This document shows positions 1 through 5,414 of a stretch of DNA of 5,414 nt, one piece after another. The notes under the pieces were generated by a model that was given only the letters and a program-made list of their open reading frames with translations, searched no databases and was not told the DNA's origin. The position numbers and the translations under genes were made by a program. Positions within the stretch are counted from its first letter, which is position 1; every line of letters begins with the position of its first letter. Source of the stretch: an uncultured Terrimonas sp. (GTDB lineage Bacteria > Bacteroidota > Bacteroidia > Chitinophagales > Chitinophagaceae); contig CAMPJQ010000227.1 of the NCBI GenBank assembly GCA_946886925.1, positions 1-5,414 on the forward strand. Direction: 5' to 3'.

Positions 1-1
1 A

Positions 2-1567
2 ATTTATGTCATCATATTAAAGAGCTCCTGGATTTACAATTGGATTAACATGGGCTTTAAATCAAAAGGCAACCTTGAATTTATTTTTCCGGGTACAGGG
101 TATATCGGACATAATGGCGAGCATGCAAATTGGCCGGTAAATGAAACCAACGGGAAAAAAATAAACTTTTATGAAGAGAATAATTTTGGCGGATATAAAT
201 CATACCACGTTATTGGAAAACCTGCCGATTTTTTTGGTGCCTACTGGCACGATGATAATACCGGCATGGTGCGCTATGGCACTTACGACGATAAGGCCGG
301 CAGAAAAATATGGATATGGGGATTATCGCAGCAGGGTATGATCTGGGAAAAATTACTCACCGATACCGACGGGCAGTATGTAGAAATTCAATCGGGCAGG
401 CTGTTCAATCAAAATGCGGAGAAAAGCAGTTTTACTCCGTTTAAACATATTGCCTTTGCTCCCTATGCAACGGATACATGGAAGGAGTACTGGTATCCCG
501 TATCGCAAACGCATGGCATTGGTAAGGCCAATGCATATGGTGCCCTCAACGTAAAGTATGAGAATGGTTTTCTGAAAATATATTTTTCCGCAGCACAGTT
601 TGTTCAGGATACTTTAGTGATAAAAGCAGCCGGGAAAACAATATACAGTAAGGTTTTGAACCTGGCGCCATTGCAGGTATTTACGGATTCCTTACAGGTA
701 AGTGTAAACGCAAACGGTATCATTGCTGCTTTAGGCAATAATAAATTAGTGTACCATAGCGATCCGGCATTTGAAGCACTCAGCCGGCCGGTATCATCTC
801 CTGCAAATTTCAACTGGAATACCGCCTATGGTTTGTATGTGCAGGGAAAAGAGTATATGGATCAGAAGATGTATGGAGCCGCTGAAGAAAAACTCACTGA
901 AGCTTTAAGTAAAGACAGCAATTATCTTCCCGCACTGGTAAAAATGGCTGAGCTCATGTACCGCAACATGCGATATACCGAAGCCCTGAAAATAGCCACC
1001 CGGGCATTAAGCATTGACACCCATGCAGGCGATGCCAATTACTATTATGGTATCATTAATGCACAGTTGGGTAATATAGCCGATGCGAAAGACGGGTTCA
1101 GCATCGCCTCACTTACGCCGGAATACCGCAGTGCTGCTTATACAGCGCTAAGCAGGTTGTACAGCAAAGAAAAAGATTTTGATAAAGCCATTGTATATGC
1201 AGTAAAAGCTATTGACTTCAATCGTTATAATATAGATGCGTTAATGCTGCAGGCCGCTGCATTGCGTAGCAGGAAGGATATTGCAAAATCGGAAACGATA
1301 TTGAAAACCATTTTGTCGTATGACCCTTTGAATCATTTCGCCCGTTTCGAAAAATATCTCTGGCAGCAAACGGAAGAAGCTAAAAAGGCATTTACTTCCC
1401 TGGTAAGAAATGAATTGCCTGCGGAAACCTTCGCTGAATTAGCAATATGGTATTACAATGCAGGTTATACTGATGAAGCATTGAAGGTGTTTTCCCTGGG
1501 TCCCGCGGGCGCGGAATCTGCTTTCTGGATGGCATACCTGCAAAAAAAAAAAGCGGATTGCACATAA
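2..1567 (+). CDS. DUF5107 domain plus TPR repeats, upstream fragment (5' partial)
   Basis: Counting from the ATG at 50, this piece has 505 residues; the frame stays open to base 2. Residues 1-170 are the conserved DUF5107-type core, rich in aromatics: GGYKSYHV near 47-54, DFFGAYWHDD at 60-69, KIWIWGLSQQGMIWEKLL at 86-103 and TDTDGQYVEIQSGRLFNQ at 104-121. From memory, this fold is related to galactose mutarotase-like beta-sandwiches, which would suggest carbohydrate binding, but no activity is established for the family. Residues 170-245 look like a beta-rich linker. From about 257 onward there are alpha-helical TPR units (for example AAEEKLTEALSKDSNYLPAL, EALKIATRALSIDTHAGDA, KAIVYAVKAIDFNRYNIDAL). 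The last TPR is cut at the TAA. Family members normally carry a few hundred residues before this point, so the N-terminus and any signal peptide are missing here. A short product from the ATG at 50 is possible but unlikely to be the native form. Confidence 0.75.
   Translation: MYVIILKSSWIYNWINMGFKSKGNLEFIFPGTGYIGHNGEHANWPVNETNGKKINFYEENNFGGYKSYHVIGKPADFFGAYWHDDNTGMVRYGTYDDKAGRKIWIWGLSQQGMIWEKLLTDTDGQYVEIQSGRLFNQNAEKSSFTPFKHIAFAPYATDTWKEYWYPVSQTHGIGKANAYGALNVKYENGFLKIYFSAAQFVQDTLVIKAAGKTIYSKVLNLAPLQVFTDSLQVSVNANGIIAALGNNKLVYHSDPAFEALSRPVSSPANFNWNTAYGLYVQGKEYMDQKMYGAAEEKLTEALSKDSNYLPALVKMAELMYRNMRYTEALKIATRALSIDTHAGDANYYYGIINAQLGNIADAKDGFSIASLTPEYRSAAYTALSRLYSKEKDFDKAIVYAVKAIDFNRYNIDALMLQAAALRSRKDIAKSETILKTILSYDPLNHFARFEKYLWQQTEEAKKAFTSLVRNELPAETFAELAIWYYNAGYTDEALKVFSLGPAGAESAFWMAYLQKKKADCT
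1542..1567 (+). other. A11 homopolymer followed by the interrupting TAA
   Basis: Eleven consecutive A residues (1542-1552) are followed 12 bases later by the in-frame TAA at 1565-1567. Removing one A moves the frame to a stop at 1671-1673. Adding one A moves it to a stop at 1570-1572. No single length change in the tract, and no single slippage event, therefore rejoins the two halves. Restoring the gene needs either a sense codon in place of TAA or a paired change, for example one A fewer here and one A more in the AAA at 1566-1568, which would read KKKRIAHKINPDLVF. Confidence 0.8.
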
Positions 1568-1609
1568 ATTAATCCTGACCTGGTTTTCCTCTTTCGTACA
1601 GAAACAGCA

Positions 1610-2563
1610 TTGGTGCTGGAGCATTTGCTTAAAAACCAAAACGACTGGCTCCTCAAATACCAGTTGGCATTGATATATAAAGACAGGAATCGCGAAGCGG
1701 AGTGTAAACAATTGTTGCTGTCCTGCGATGATCTGCCTTCCTACGCCCCATTTTATGCAACCCGGGCTGTTATTTTTGCCGGTAGCGATACGTCCCAAAG
1801 TTTGCGTGATCTGCAGAAAGCATTGTCATTAGACAAAACCCAATGGCGATATTATAAAATGCTTGGAGAATATTATAATGAACATCAGCAACCTCAAAAA
1901 GCTTTGGCTGTAGTAGCGCCATTTTATAAAACTCACCCGGAGCAATACATAATGGGAATGCTGTATGCCAAAACATTAATGCTGAATAAAAAGTATAAGG
2001 AAGCAGATGCGGTATTGGCCAAGCTTAATATCATACCATTTGAAGGCGCTACGGAAGGAAAGGGACTTTACCGTGAAGCCAAACTAATGATGGCTTTGCA
2101 GGAAATGCAAAAAAACAATTACCGGAAGGCATTGGCATTTATCAGCCAGTCGCGTTTATGGCCACAAAACCTGGGTGTAGGAAAACCTTATGATGATGAA
2201 ATAGACAGCCGCTTAGAAGACTGGATGGAATATGCATGTAACCGGCAAATGAAAAAGAAAGGCAATAATGTTTTGCTGGAAAGCATTTTACAATTTACTC
2301 CCCGCATTGATAATACGGTAAGTAATTTTATTCCTTCCAACGCACTGGTATCGGCATGGGCAATTGAAAAGAAAGAAGGGCGAGCCAAAGCTGTTGAATG
2401 GATAGATCAGCAGATCACATTGTATCCTCACCTGCGCAAAGCCCTGGAGTGGAGCAGGTATCTGTTTGAAAATGGCGGAATACCCGTATCGGGTGATACG
2501 CAAAAGGACGCAGGTATGCGTATTCTGGAAGCGCTCGTGGCCACGGGAGAAAGCGGCCGTTAA
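1610..2563 (+). CDS. C-terminal TPR fragment of the DUF5107 protein
   Basis: This is an open frame of 317 residues from a TTG at 1610, though the same frame is open from directly after the stop at 1567. No ribosome-binding signal precedes the TTG, and the first in-frame ATG is only at 1859, so I read this as the tail of the interrupted gene and not as an independent gene. It contains further TPR-like helical pairs (residues about 14-36, 62-76, 80-108, 114-139 and 154-180). The signature WPQNLGVGKPYDDEID at about 184-199, followed by RLEDW, is the conserved C-terminal mark of long DUF5107-TPR proteins. The tail after residue 220 is a helical region ending in a short polar stretch. TPR regions usually act as protein-binding scaffolds; the partner is unknown. 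If the stop is real and there is no restart, this part is not translated. Confidence 0.6.
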   Translation: MVLEHLLKNQNDWLLKYQLALIYKDRNREAECKQLLLSCDDLPSYAPFYATRAVIFAGSDTSQSLRDLQKALSLDKTQWRYYKMLGEYYNEHQQPQKALAVVAPFYKTHPEQYIMGMLYAKTLMLNKKYKEADAVLAKLNIIPFEGATEGKGLYREAKLMMALQEMQKNNYRKALAFISQSRLWPQNLGVGKPYDDEIDSRLEDWMEYACNRQMKKKGNNVLLESILQFTPRIDNTVSNFIPSNALVSAWAIEKKEGRAKAVEWIDQQITLYPHLRKALEWSRYLFENGGIPVSGDTQKDAGMRILEALVATGESGR

Positions 2564-2567
2564 AGCT

Positions 2568-2591
2568 TAAATGCAGTACCGGCTGCATTTA
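2568..2591 (+). terminator. Hairpin just after the DUF5107/TPR gene
   Basis: A perfect 9-bp inverted repeat, TAAATGCAG (2568-2576) and CTGCATTTA (2583-2591), encloses the 6-base loop TACCGG and begins 5 bases after the stop codon. The position suggests transcript termination or 3'-end protection. There is no extended T run after the stem beyond the TTT inside it, so a classic intrinsic terminator is not certain. Confidence 0.5.
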
Positions 2592-2642
2592 TCACTAAGT
2601 GTATTACTAAGGCCCTCCCGCCTGCCCGACTGAATCATTCAA

Positions 2643-2682
2643 GCGGGGCTGAGCACCATTAAGACGGGCCCGCCCGGTTTTT
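2643..2682 (+). terminator. GC-rich possible second terminator ending in T5
   Basis: GCGGG (2643-2647) can pair with CCCGC (2669-2673), with a further C-G pair across a bulge and a loop of about 18 bases. An alternative small hairpin is CGGG (2665-2668) with CCCG (2673-2676). Either ends just before TTTTT at 2678-2682. The stem is imperfect, so this is a weak call. It lies inside a GC-rich patch (about 2611-2677) that contrasts with the AT-rich surroundings. Confidence 0.3.
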
Positions 2683-2700
2683 CACATCATGTTAGTAGTT

Positions 2701-2736
2701 TTTGCTCTGATTTTTGCTATAGAACCAGTAGGTTTG
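2701..2736 (+). promoter_or_regulatory. Candidate Bacteroidota-type promoter for the ureohydrolase gene
   Basis: TAGGTTTG at 2729-2736 is an exact match to the Bacteroidota -7 consensus TAnnTTTG. A TTTG at 2701-2704 could serve as the -33 element, but the 24-base gap is a few bases longer than usual; another TTTG at 2713-2716 is too close. Transcription would start around 2740-2745, leaving a very short leader before the ATG at 2751. This agrees with the chosen start and with the lack of any in-frame ATG upstream. Confidence 0.4.
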
Positions 2737-2750
2737 TAAAAATCATTGCT

Positions 2751-3884
2751 ATGGGTGACGTGCTGAACATCACTGATTTTTTAAATCCGGTTAACCGGTA
2801 TCATTTATCGCACGATGAAGGTTATCTCGAAGGGCAGATCGGTAGCAGTATTGAATTGTATGAGGAAGAACTGCCCGACCTTGATATTGCTGATGTGGTG
2901 CTGGTTGGCTGTGGTGAACAAAGAGGTGAAGGGCTCGACAAATATTCTGCCGGTCCTGATGTTATTCGAAGCCAGTTTTATGCTTTGTATTACTGGCATA
3001 AGGATATCAGGATTGCCGATGTGGGAAATATTAAATCGGGCGCGGGGATGGCCGATACCTACGCGGCGTTAAGAATGGTGGTAAGCGAACTGCTGCATAT
3101 TGGAAAAACGGTGGTTGTTCTGGGTGGCAGTCACGATCTTACGCTGGCACAATACGAAGCATATAAAGCATTGAACCATATTATTGAGGCCACTGTAATA
3201 GACGGGCTTATTGATCTGAATATGGATAATCCACAGCGGAGCAGGAATTTTTTAATGGAGATATTAACCGGCGAACCCAACTTCATCAGGCATTATAATC
3301 ATATTGCGTTTCAGAGCTATTTTGTGAATCCGCATATGCTGGAAACAATGGATAAGCTTCGTTTTGATTGTTACCGGCTGGGTGTGGTTAAGGAGCATAT
3401 GGATGAAATGGAACCTGTATTGCGCAACACCAATATGCTGAGCTTTGATATTGCAGCATTACAGCATGCCGCGGCGCCTTCCAATTATCTTTCTCCTAAC
3501 GGATTGGATGGCGAACAGGCCTGCATGCTTACCCGGTTTGCAGGTATGAGTCCCAACATCAATTCCGTAGGCATTTATGGTTACAGTGTGGAAAACGATA
3601 TCCAGCAATTGACCGCAAAGCAAATCGCGCAGATGATTTGGTACTTTGTAGATGGAAGATGGCAGGGCAAACATGAAGCGCTCCTGGCTGAAAAAGATAA
3701 CTTCTTTGAATTCAATACTGCCTTTGCAGAGATTGATACGGTGTTTTTACAAAGTAAAAAAACAGGACGCTGGTGGATGCAGTTACCGGATAAATCCTAT
3801 ATCGCATGTTCGTACCAGGATTATATTCAGGCCAGCAGCAATGAAATACCGGAGCGTTGGCTGAGAGCGCAGGAGAGGAGCTAA
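2751..3884 (+). CDS. Arginase/formimidoylglutamase-family protein with a partly lost metal site
   Basis: The 377-residue product has the ureohydrolase fold. Catalytic members use a two-manganese centre to hydrolyse arginine, agmatine or N-formimidoylglutamate in the cytoplasm. The family landmarks are recognisable: VVVLGGSHDLT (121-131), where H128 matches the GGxH ligand; VIDGLID (149-155) in place of DAHxD; SFDIAAL (231-237) in place of SxDxDxxDP; and PNGLDGEQA (249-257) with E255. Compared with arginase, the ligands matching H101, D124, D128 and D232 are present (H128, D151, D155, D233). Those matching H126 and D234 are replaced by L153 and A235, and the next Asp is Q238. Such proteins are commonly labelled formimidoylglutamase in Bacteroidota, but I would not assume that activity. 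Residues 300-377 are a C-terminal extension with GRWWMQLP (339-346), CSYQDY (353-358) and NEIPERWL (364-371), which I recall as typical of this Bacteroidota subgroup. There is no signal peptide or membrane segment. The gene stands alone between intergenic gaps with no histidine-degradation genes beside it. Confidence 0.85.
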   Translation: MGDVLNITDFLNPVNRYHLSHDEGYLEGQIGSSIELYEEELPDLDIADVVLVGCGEQRGEGLDKYSAGPDVIRSQFYALYYWHKDIRIADVGNIKSGAGMADTYAALRMVVSELLHIGKTVVVLGGSHDLTLAQYEAYKALNHIIEATVIDGLIDLNMDNPQRSRNFLMEILTGEPNFIRHYNHIAFQSYFVNPHMLETMDKLRFDCYRLGVVKEHMDEMEPVLRNTNMLSFDIAALQHAAAPSNYLSPNGLDGEQACMLTRFAGMSPNINSVGIYGYSVENDIQQLTAKQIAQMIWYFVDGRWQGKHEALLAEKDNFFEFNTAFAEIDTVFLQSKKTGRWWMQLPDKSYIACSYQDYIQASSNEIPERWLRAQERS

Positions 3885-3891
3885 TATTAGC
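3880..3891. repeat. 12-bp perfect palindrome across the ureohydrolase stop codon
   Basis: GCTAATATTAGC is its own reverse complement, and the TAA stop (3882-3884) lies inside it. As RNA it could form only a short 4-bp stem. As DNA it could be a protein-binding site, but a chance occurrence is equally possible. Confidence 0.35.
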
Positions 3892-3894
3892 AAC

Positions 3895-3943
3895 CTGTCA
3901 GGACTTCGCCGCTGGCCCCGTGCCATGCTATCCTAACAGTTTT
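3895..3943 (+). terminator. Possible terminator after the ureohydrolase gene
   Basis: CTGTCAGGA (3895-3903) pairs with TCCTAACAG (3931-3939) at 8 of 9 positions and is followed directly by TTTT (3940-3943). The loop of 27 bases is long but GC-rich (GCCGCTGGCCCCGTGCC) and could fold internally. The position, 11 bases after the stop codon, fits transcription termination. The long loop and short T run keep this tentative. Confidence 0.4.
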
Positions 3944-3955
3944 GACTCCCAGGTT

Positions 3956-4010
3956 GTGGAAATAAGATAATGTGGAAATATGAAAATGTGAGAAATGTGG
4001 AAATGTAAAA
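3956..4010 (+). repeat. Short degenerate tandem repeat built on GTGGAAAT
   Basis: GTGGAAAT occurs exactly at 3956-3963, 3972-3979 and 3997-4004, with a variant GTGAGAAAT at 3988-3996. Unit starts are spaced 16, 16 and 9 bases apart, and the filler is A-rich (AAGATAAT, ATGAAAAT). It looks like a small intergenic minisatellite. It ends 30 bases before the start codon of the carboxypeptidase gene, so copy number could alter that gene's leader or promoter spacing. I see no coding potential in it. Confidence 0.6.
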
Positions 4011-4040
4011 CCCGCTATTAACTGTTCACCCCTCGCCAAC

Positions 4041-5390
4041 ATGCATCATTTAACCCCCTTTTCGCGACCAATCATCTTCTTCCTTACTGGAATGCTTTTT
4101 CTTTCTTCCTGTAGTGTTTCAAAAAAGATAAATAAGATTGCCAGGGAAAATTTATTCAACGATTCTGTATTGACAGATGCACATACAGGTATTTCTGTTT
4201 TTGATGCGGATGCGAACAAATTCATTTACAATTACCAGGCTAATAAATATTTTGTGCCGGCCAGCAATACCAAGATCATCTCTTTATATGCAGGTATGAA
4301 ATACTTGCCCGATAGTTTAGTGGGACTGCGGTACAAAGAAACGGCCGATACTTTATTTATTGTGCCTTCCGGCGATCCTTCTTTTTTGCATCCTGATTTT
4401 AGCAGCCAACCGGTATTTGATTTTTTAAAAAAGCAATCCAAACCCATAGCCATTACCACAAATAACTGGAAAGCGGAAGCATTGGGTGAAGGATGGATGT
4501 GGGATGATTTTAATGATGCGTACATGACGGAACGCAGTTCCTTTCCCGTATACGGAAATGTGATCCGCTGGATACAGGTGCGGGATTCGGGAAGCATTGC
4601 GGCAATGGCAAGGGAAGAAGCTTTTGTTTATTCGGAGCCTGATATTAGCTGGAAAGTAAATTTTAGCGGTGATACCGCCGCACAGGTATTTTCCGTGCGA
4701 CGGTCATTAACCGAAAATAAATTTTTTATCACCCAGGGGAGAGAGATCAATGCTGATCGAAAAGTGCCTTTTATCACCAACGGCTTACAATCGGCATTGG
4801 AATTATTAAAAGATTCTTTGGGCAAAACCATTGATTCATCCACAACGATCATCCAACCGGATGGTATAATTCATTCGCAGACATCCGATTCGCTCTTCAA
4901 AATAATGATGTACAGAAGTGATAATTTTTTTGCAGAACAAACCCTGTTAATGGCGGCCAATGAAAAGCTGGATATAATGGATGACAGGCAAATGATACAA
5001 TACCTGCTGAACAATGACATGCAGGCATTTCCTCAAACACCACGCTGGGCCGATGGCAGCGGATTGAGCCGCTATAATTTATTTACACCGCAGGATTTTG
5101 TGTGGATACTCCATAAAATGAAAAATGAATTTGGAATGGAAAGACTGAAGACGATCTTCCCAACCGGTGGTATGGGTACTTTAAGTAACTATTATCGTGG
5201 CGACAGCGGATTTATATACGCTAAAACAGGTACCATGACGGGCGTAGTAAGCCTTAGCGGTTATTTGTATACAAGAACCGGGAAACTATTGATGTTTTCC
5301 GTGCTGATCAATAACCACAGGCAACCAGCATGGATGATCCGCAGGAAAGTGGAGTCGTTTTTACATGGTCTGAGGGTGAAATATTTATAG
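4041..5390 (+). CDS. dacB: D-alanyl-D-alanine carboxypeptidase/endopeptidase, PBP4 type (peptidase S13), lipoprotein
   Basis: The 449-residue product is a penicillin-binding protein of the PBP4/DacB family. It trims the terminal D-Ala from peptidoglycan stem peptides and/or cuts D-Ala-mDAP cross-links in the periplasm. All three active-site motifs are present: SxxK as S75-N-T-K78 (within VPASNTK), SxN as S293-D-N295 (within YRSDNFFAEQ) and KTG as K395-T-G397 (within YAKTGTM). Other family marks are GDPSF at 111-115 and DGSGLSRYNLFTP at 338-350. The gap of 218 residues between SxxK and SxN leaves room for the inserted domains typical of this class. The N-terminus is a lipoprotein signal: a hydrophobic stretch (about 11-21), then the lipobox LSSC with C24 as the lipidated cysteine. 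No acidic surface-export signal follows the Cys, so a periplasm-facing anchor is likely. The ATG at 4041 is supported by the signal peptide beginning right there. The gene appears complete; dacB is assigned by family and not by locus. Confidence 0.92.
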   Translation: MHHLTPFSRPIIFFLTGMLFLSSCSVSKKINKIARENLFNDSVLTDAHTGISVFDADANKFIYNYQANKYFVPASNTKIISLYAGMKYLPDSLVGLRYKETADTLFIVPSGDPSFLHPDFSSQPVFDFLKKQSKPIAITTNNWKAEALGEGWMWDDFNDAYMTERSSFPVYGNVIRWIQVRDSGSIAAMAREEAFVYSEPDISWKVNFSGDTAAQVFSVRRSLTENKFFITQGREINADRKVPFITNGLQSALELLKDSLGKTIDSSTTIIQPDGIIHSQTSDSLFKIMMYRSDNFFAEQTLLMAANEKLDIMDDRQMIQYLLNNDMQAFPQTPRWADGSGLSRYNLFTPQDFVWILHKMKNEFGMERLKTIFPTGGMGTLSNYYRGDSGFIYAKTGTMTGVVSLSGYLYTRTGKLLMFSVLINNHRQPAWMIRRKVESFLHGLRVKYL

Positions 5391-5414
5391 GGAAGCAAGC
5401 ACTAAATTTAAAAG

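Larger units (their letters stand above)
2..2563 (+). pseudogene. DUF5107/TPR protein gene, 5' cut by window edge and interrupted by an in-frame stop
   Basis: This entry treats the two reading-frame pieces as one gene. Both pieces are in the same frame, and the codons directly after the TAA at 1565-1567 read INPDLVFLFRTETALVLEHL. That segment matches the hydrophobic/aromatic stretch expected in the middle of long DUF5107-TPR proteins and has no start codon of its own. The upstream piece ends mid-TPR, and the downstream piece carries the family C-terminus. The frame is also open back to base 2, reading WIYNWINMGFK before the FIFPG strand, so the ATG at 50 is probably internal and the true start lies left of the window. 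The interruption may be a real nonsense mutation, two compensating indels, or an assembly error beside the A11 tract. Raw reads would decide. Confidence 0.72.

Noticed and set aside
1542..1575. Programmed frameshifting or transcriptional slippage at A11 joining the two halves
   Set aside because: Both halves are in the same frame, so one slip of +1 or -1 moves ribosomes out of frame and into stops at 1570-1572 or 1671-1673. It would need a second, opposite slip within a few bases.
1439..1798. 119-residue open frame on the - strand across the break in the TPR gene
   Set aside because: It lies opposite a well-supported protein-coding frame, has no recognisable motif, and its composition is what an antisense shadow would give.
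1610..2563. Independent gene starting at the TTG at 1610
   Set aside because: The coding similarity begins before the TTG, directly after the stop codon at 1567, and no promoter or ribosome-binding signal is visible. It is better read as the tail of the interrupted gene.
2564..2750. Insertion sequence end or attachment site as cause of the GC-rich intergenic patch
   Set aside because: I found no transposase, no matching terminal inverted repeats around a cargo and no target-site duplication.
2815..3072. 85-residue open frame on the + strand within the ureohydrolase gene
   Set aside because: It is an alternate-frame shadow of the family-matching frame that starts at 2751.
3956..4010. CRISPR array
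   Set aside because: Units are only 8-9 bases with A-rich filler at 16, 16 and 9-base spacing. There are no 25-40 base repeats, no unique spacers of similar length and no cas genes.
4232..4597. 121-residue open frame on the - strand inside the carboxypeptidase gene
   Set aside because: The opposite strand encodes conserved S13 motifs; this frame shows no domain, signal or plausible start context.

Overview
The window fits a member of the Bacteroidota, probably Chitinophagaceae or a close relative. This is inferred from protein family content and was not searched. The supporting signs are: a DUF5107 plus tetratricopeptide-repeat protein of the type common in that phylum; a ureohydrolase of a degenerate subclass I associated with Bacteroidota; a lipoprotein form of the PBP4-type D,D-peptidase; AT-rich intergenic DNA without clear Shine-Dalgarno sequences; and a TAnnTTTG box of the Bacteroidota sigma-A type upstream of one gene.

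Layout. All three genes lie on the + strand. (1) Positions 2-2563 hold one DUF5107/TPR gene. It is cut at its 5' end by the window edge and interrupted by an in-frame TAA at 1565-1567, just after a run of eleven A. The reading frame is the same before and after the stop, and the recognisable family sequence continues to the characteristic C-terminus, so this is one broken gene (or a sequencing error) rather than two genes. (2) Positions 2564-2750 are intergenic: a strong hairpin right after the stop codon, a GC-rich patch ending in a T run, and a candidate promoter. (3) Positions 2751-3884 encode an arginase/formimidoylglutamase-fold protein. It keeps the four ligands of one manganese site and has lost both ligands specific to the other. 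(4) Positions 3885-4040 are intergenic: a palindrome across the stop codon, a possible terminator, and a small degenerate tandem repeat built on GTGGAAAT. (5) Positions 4041-5390 encode an intact lipoprotein D-alanyl-D-alanine carboxypeptidase/endopeptidase (peptidase family S13) with all three catalytic motifs. The last 24 bases show nothing.

The genes share a strand but are separated by 187 and 156 bases that hold terminator-like structures and, in one case, a promoter candidate. They are therefore probably separate transcription units, and I see no shared pathway. I found no convincing new multi-gene system. The two items most worth following are the half-degenerate metal centre of the ureohydrolase and the interruption of the DUF5107/TPR gene.
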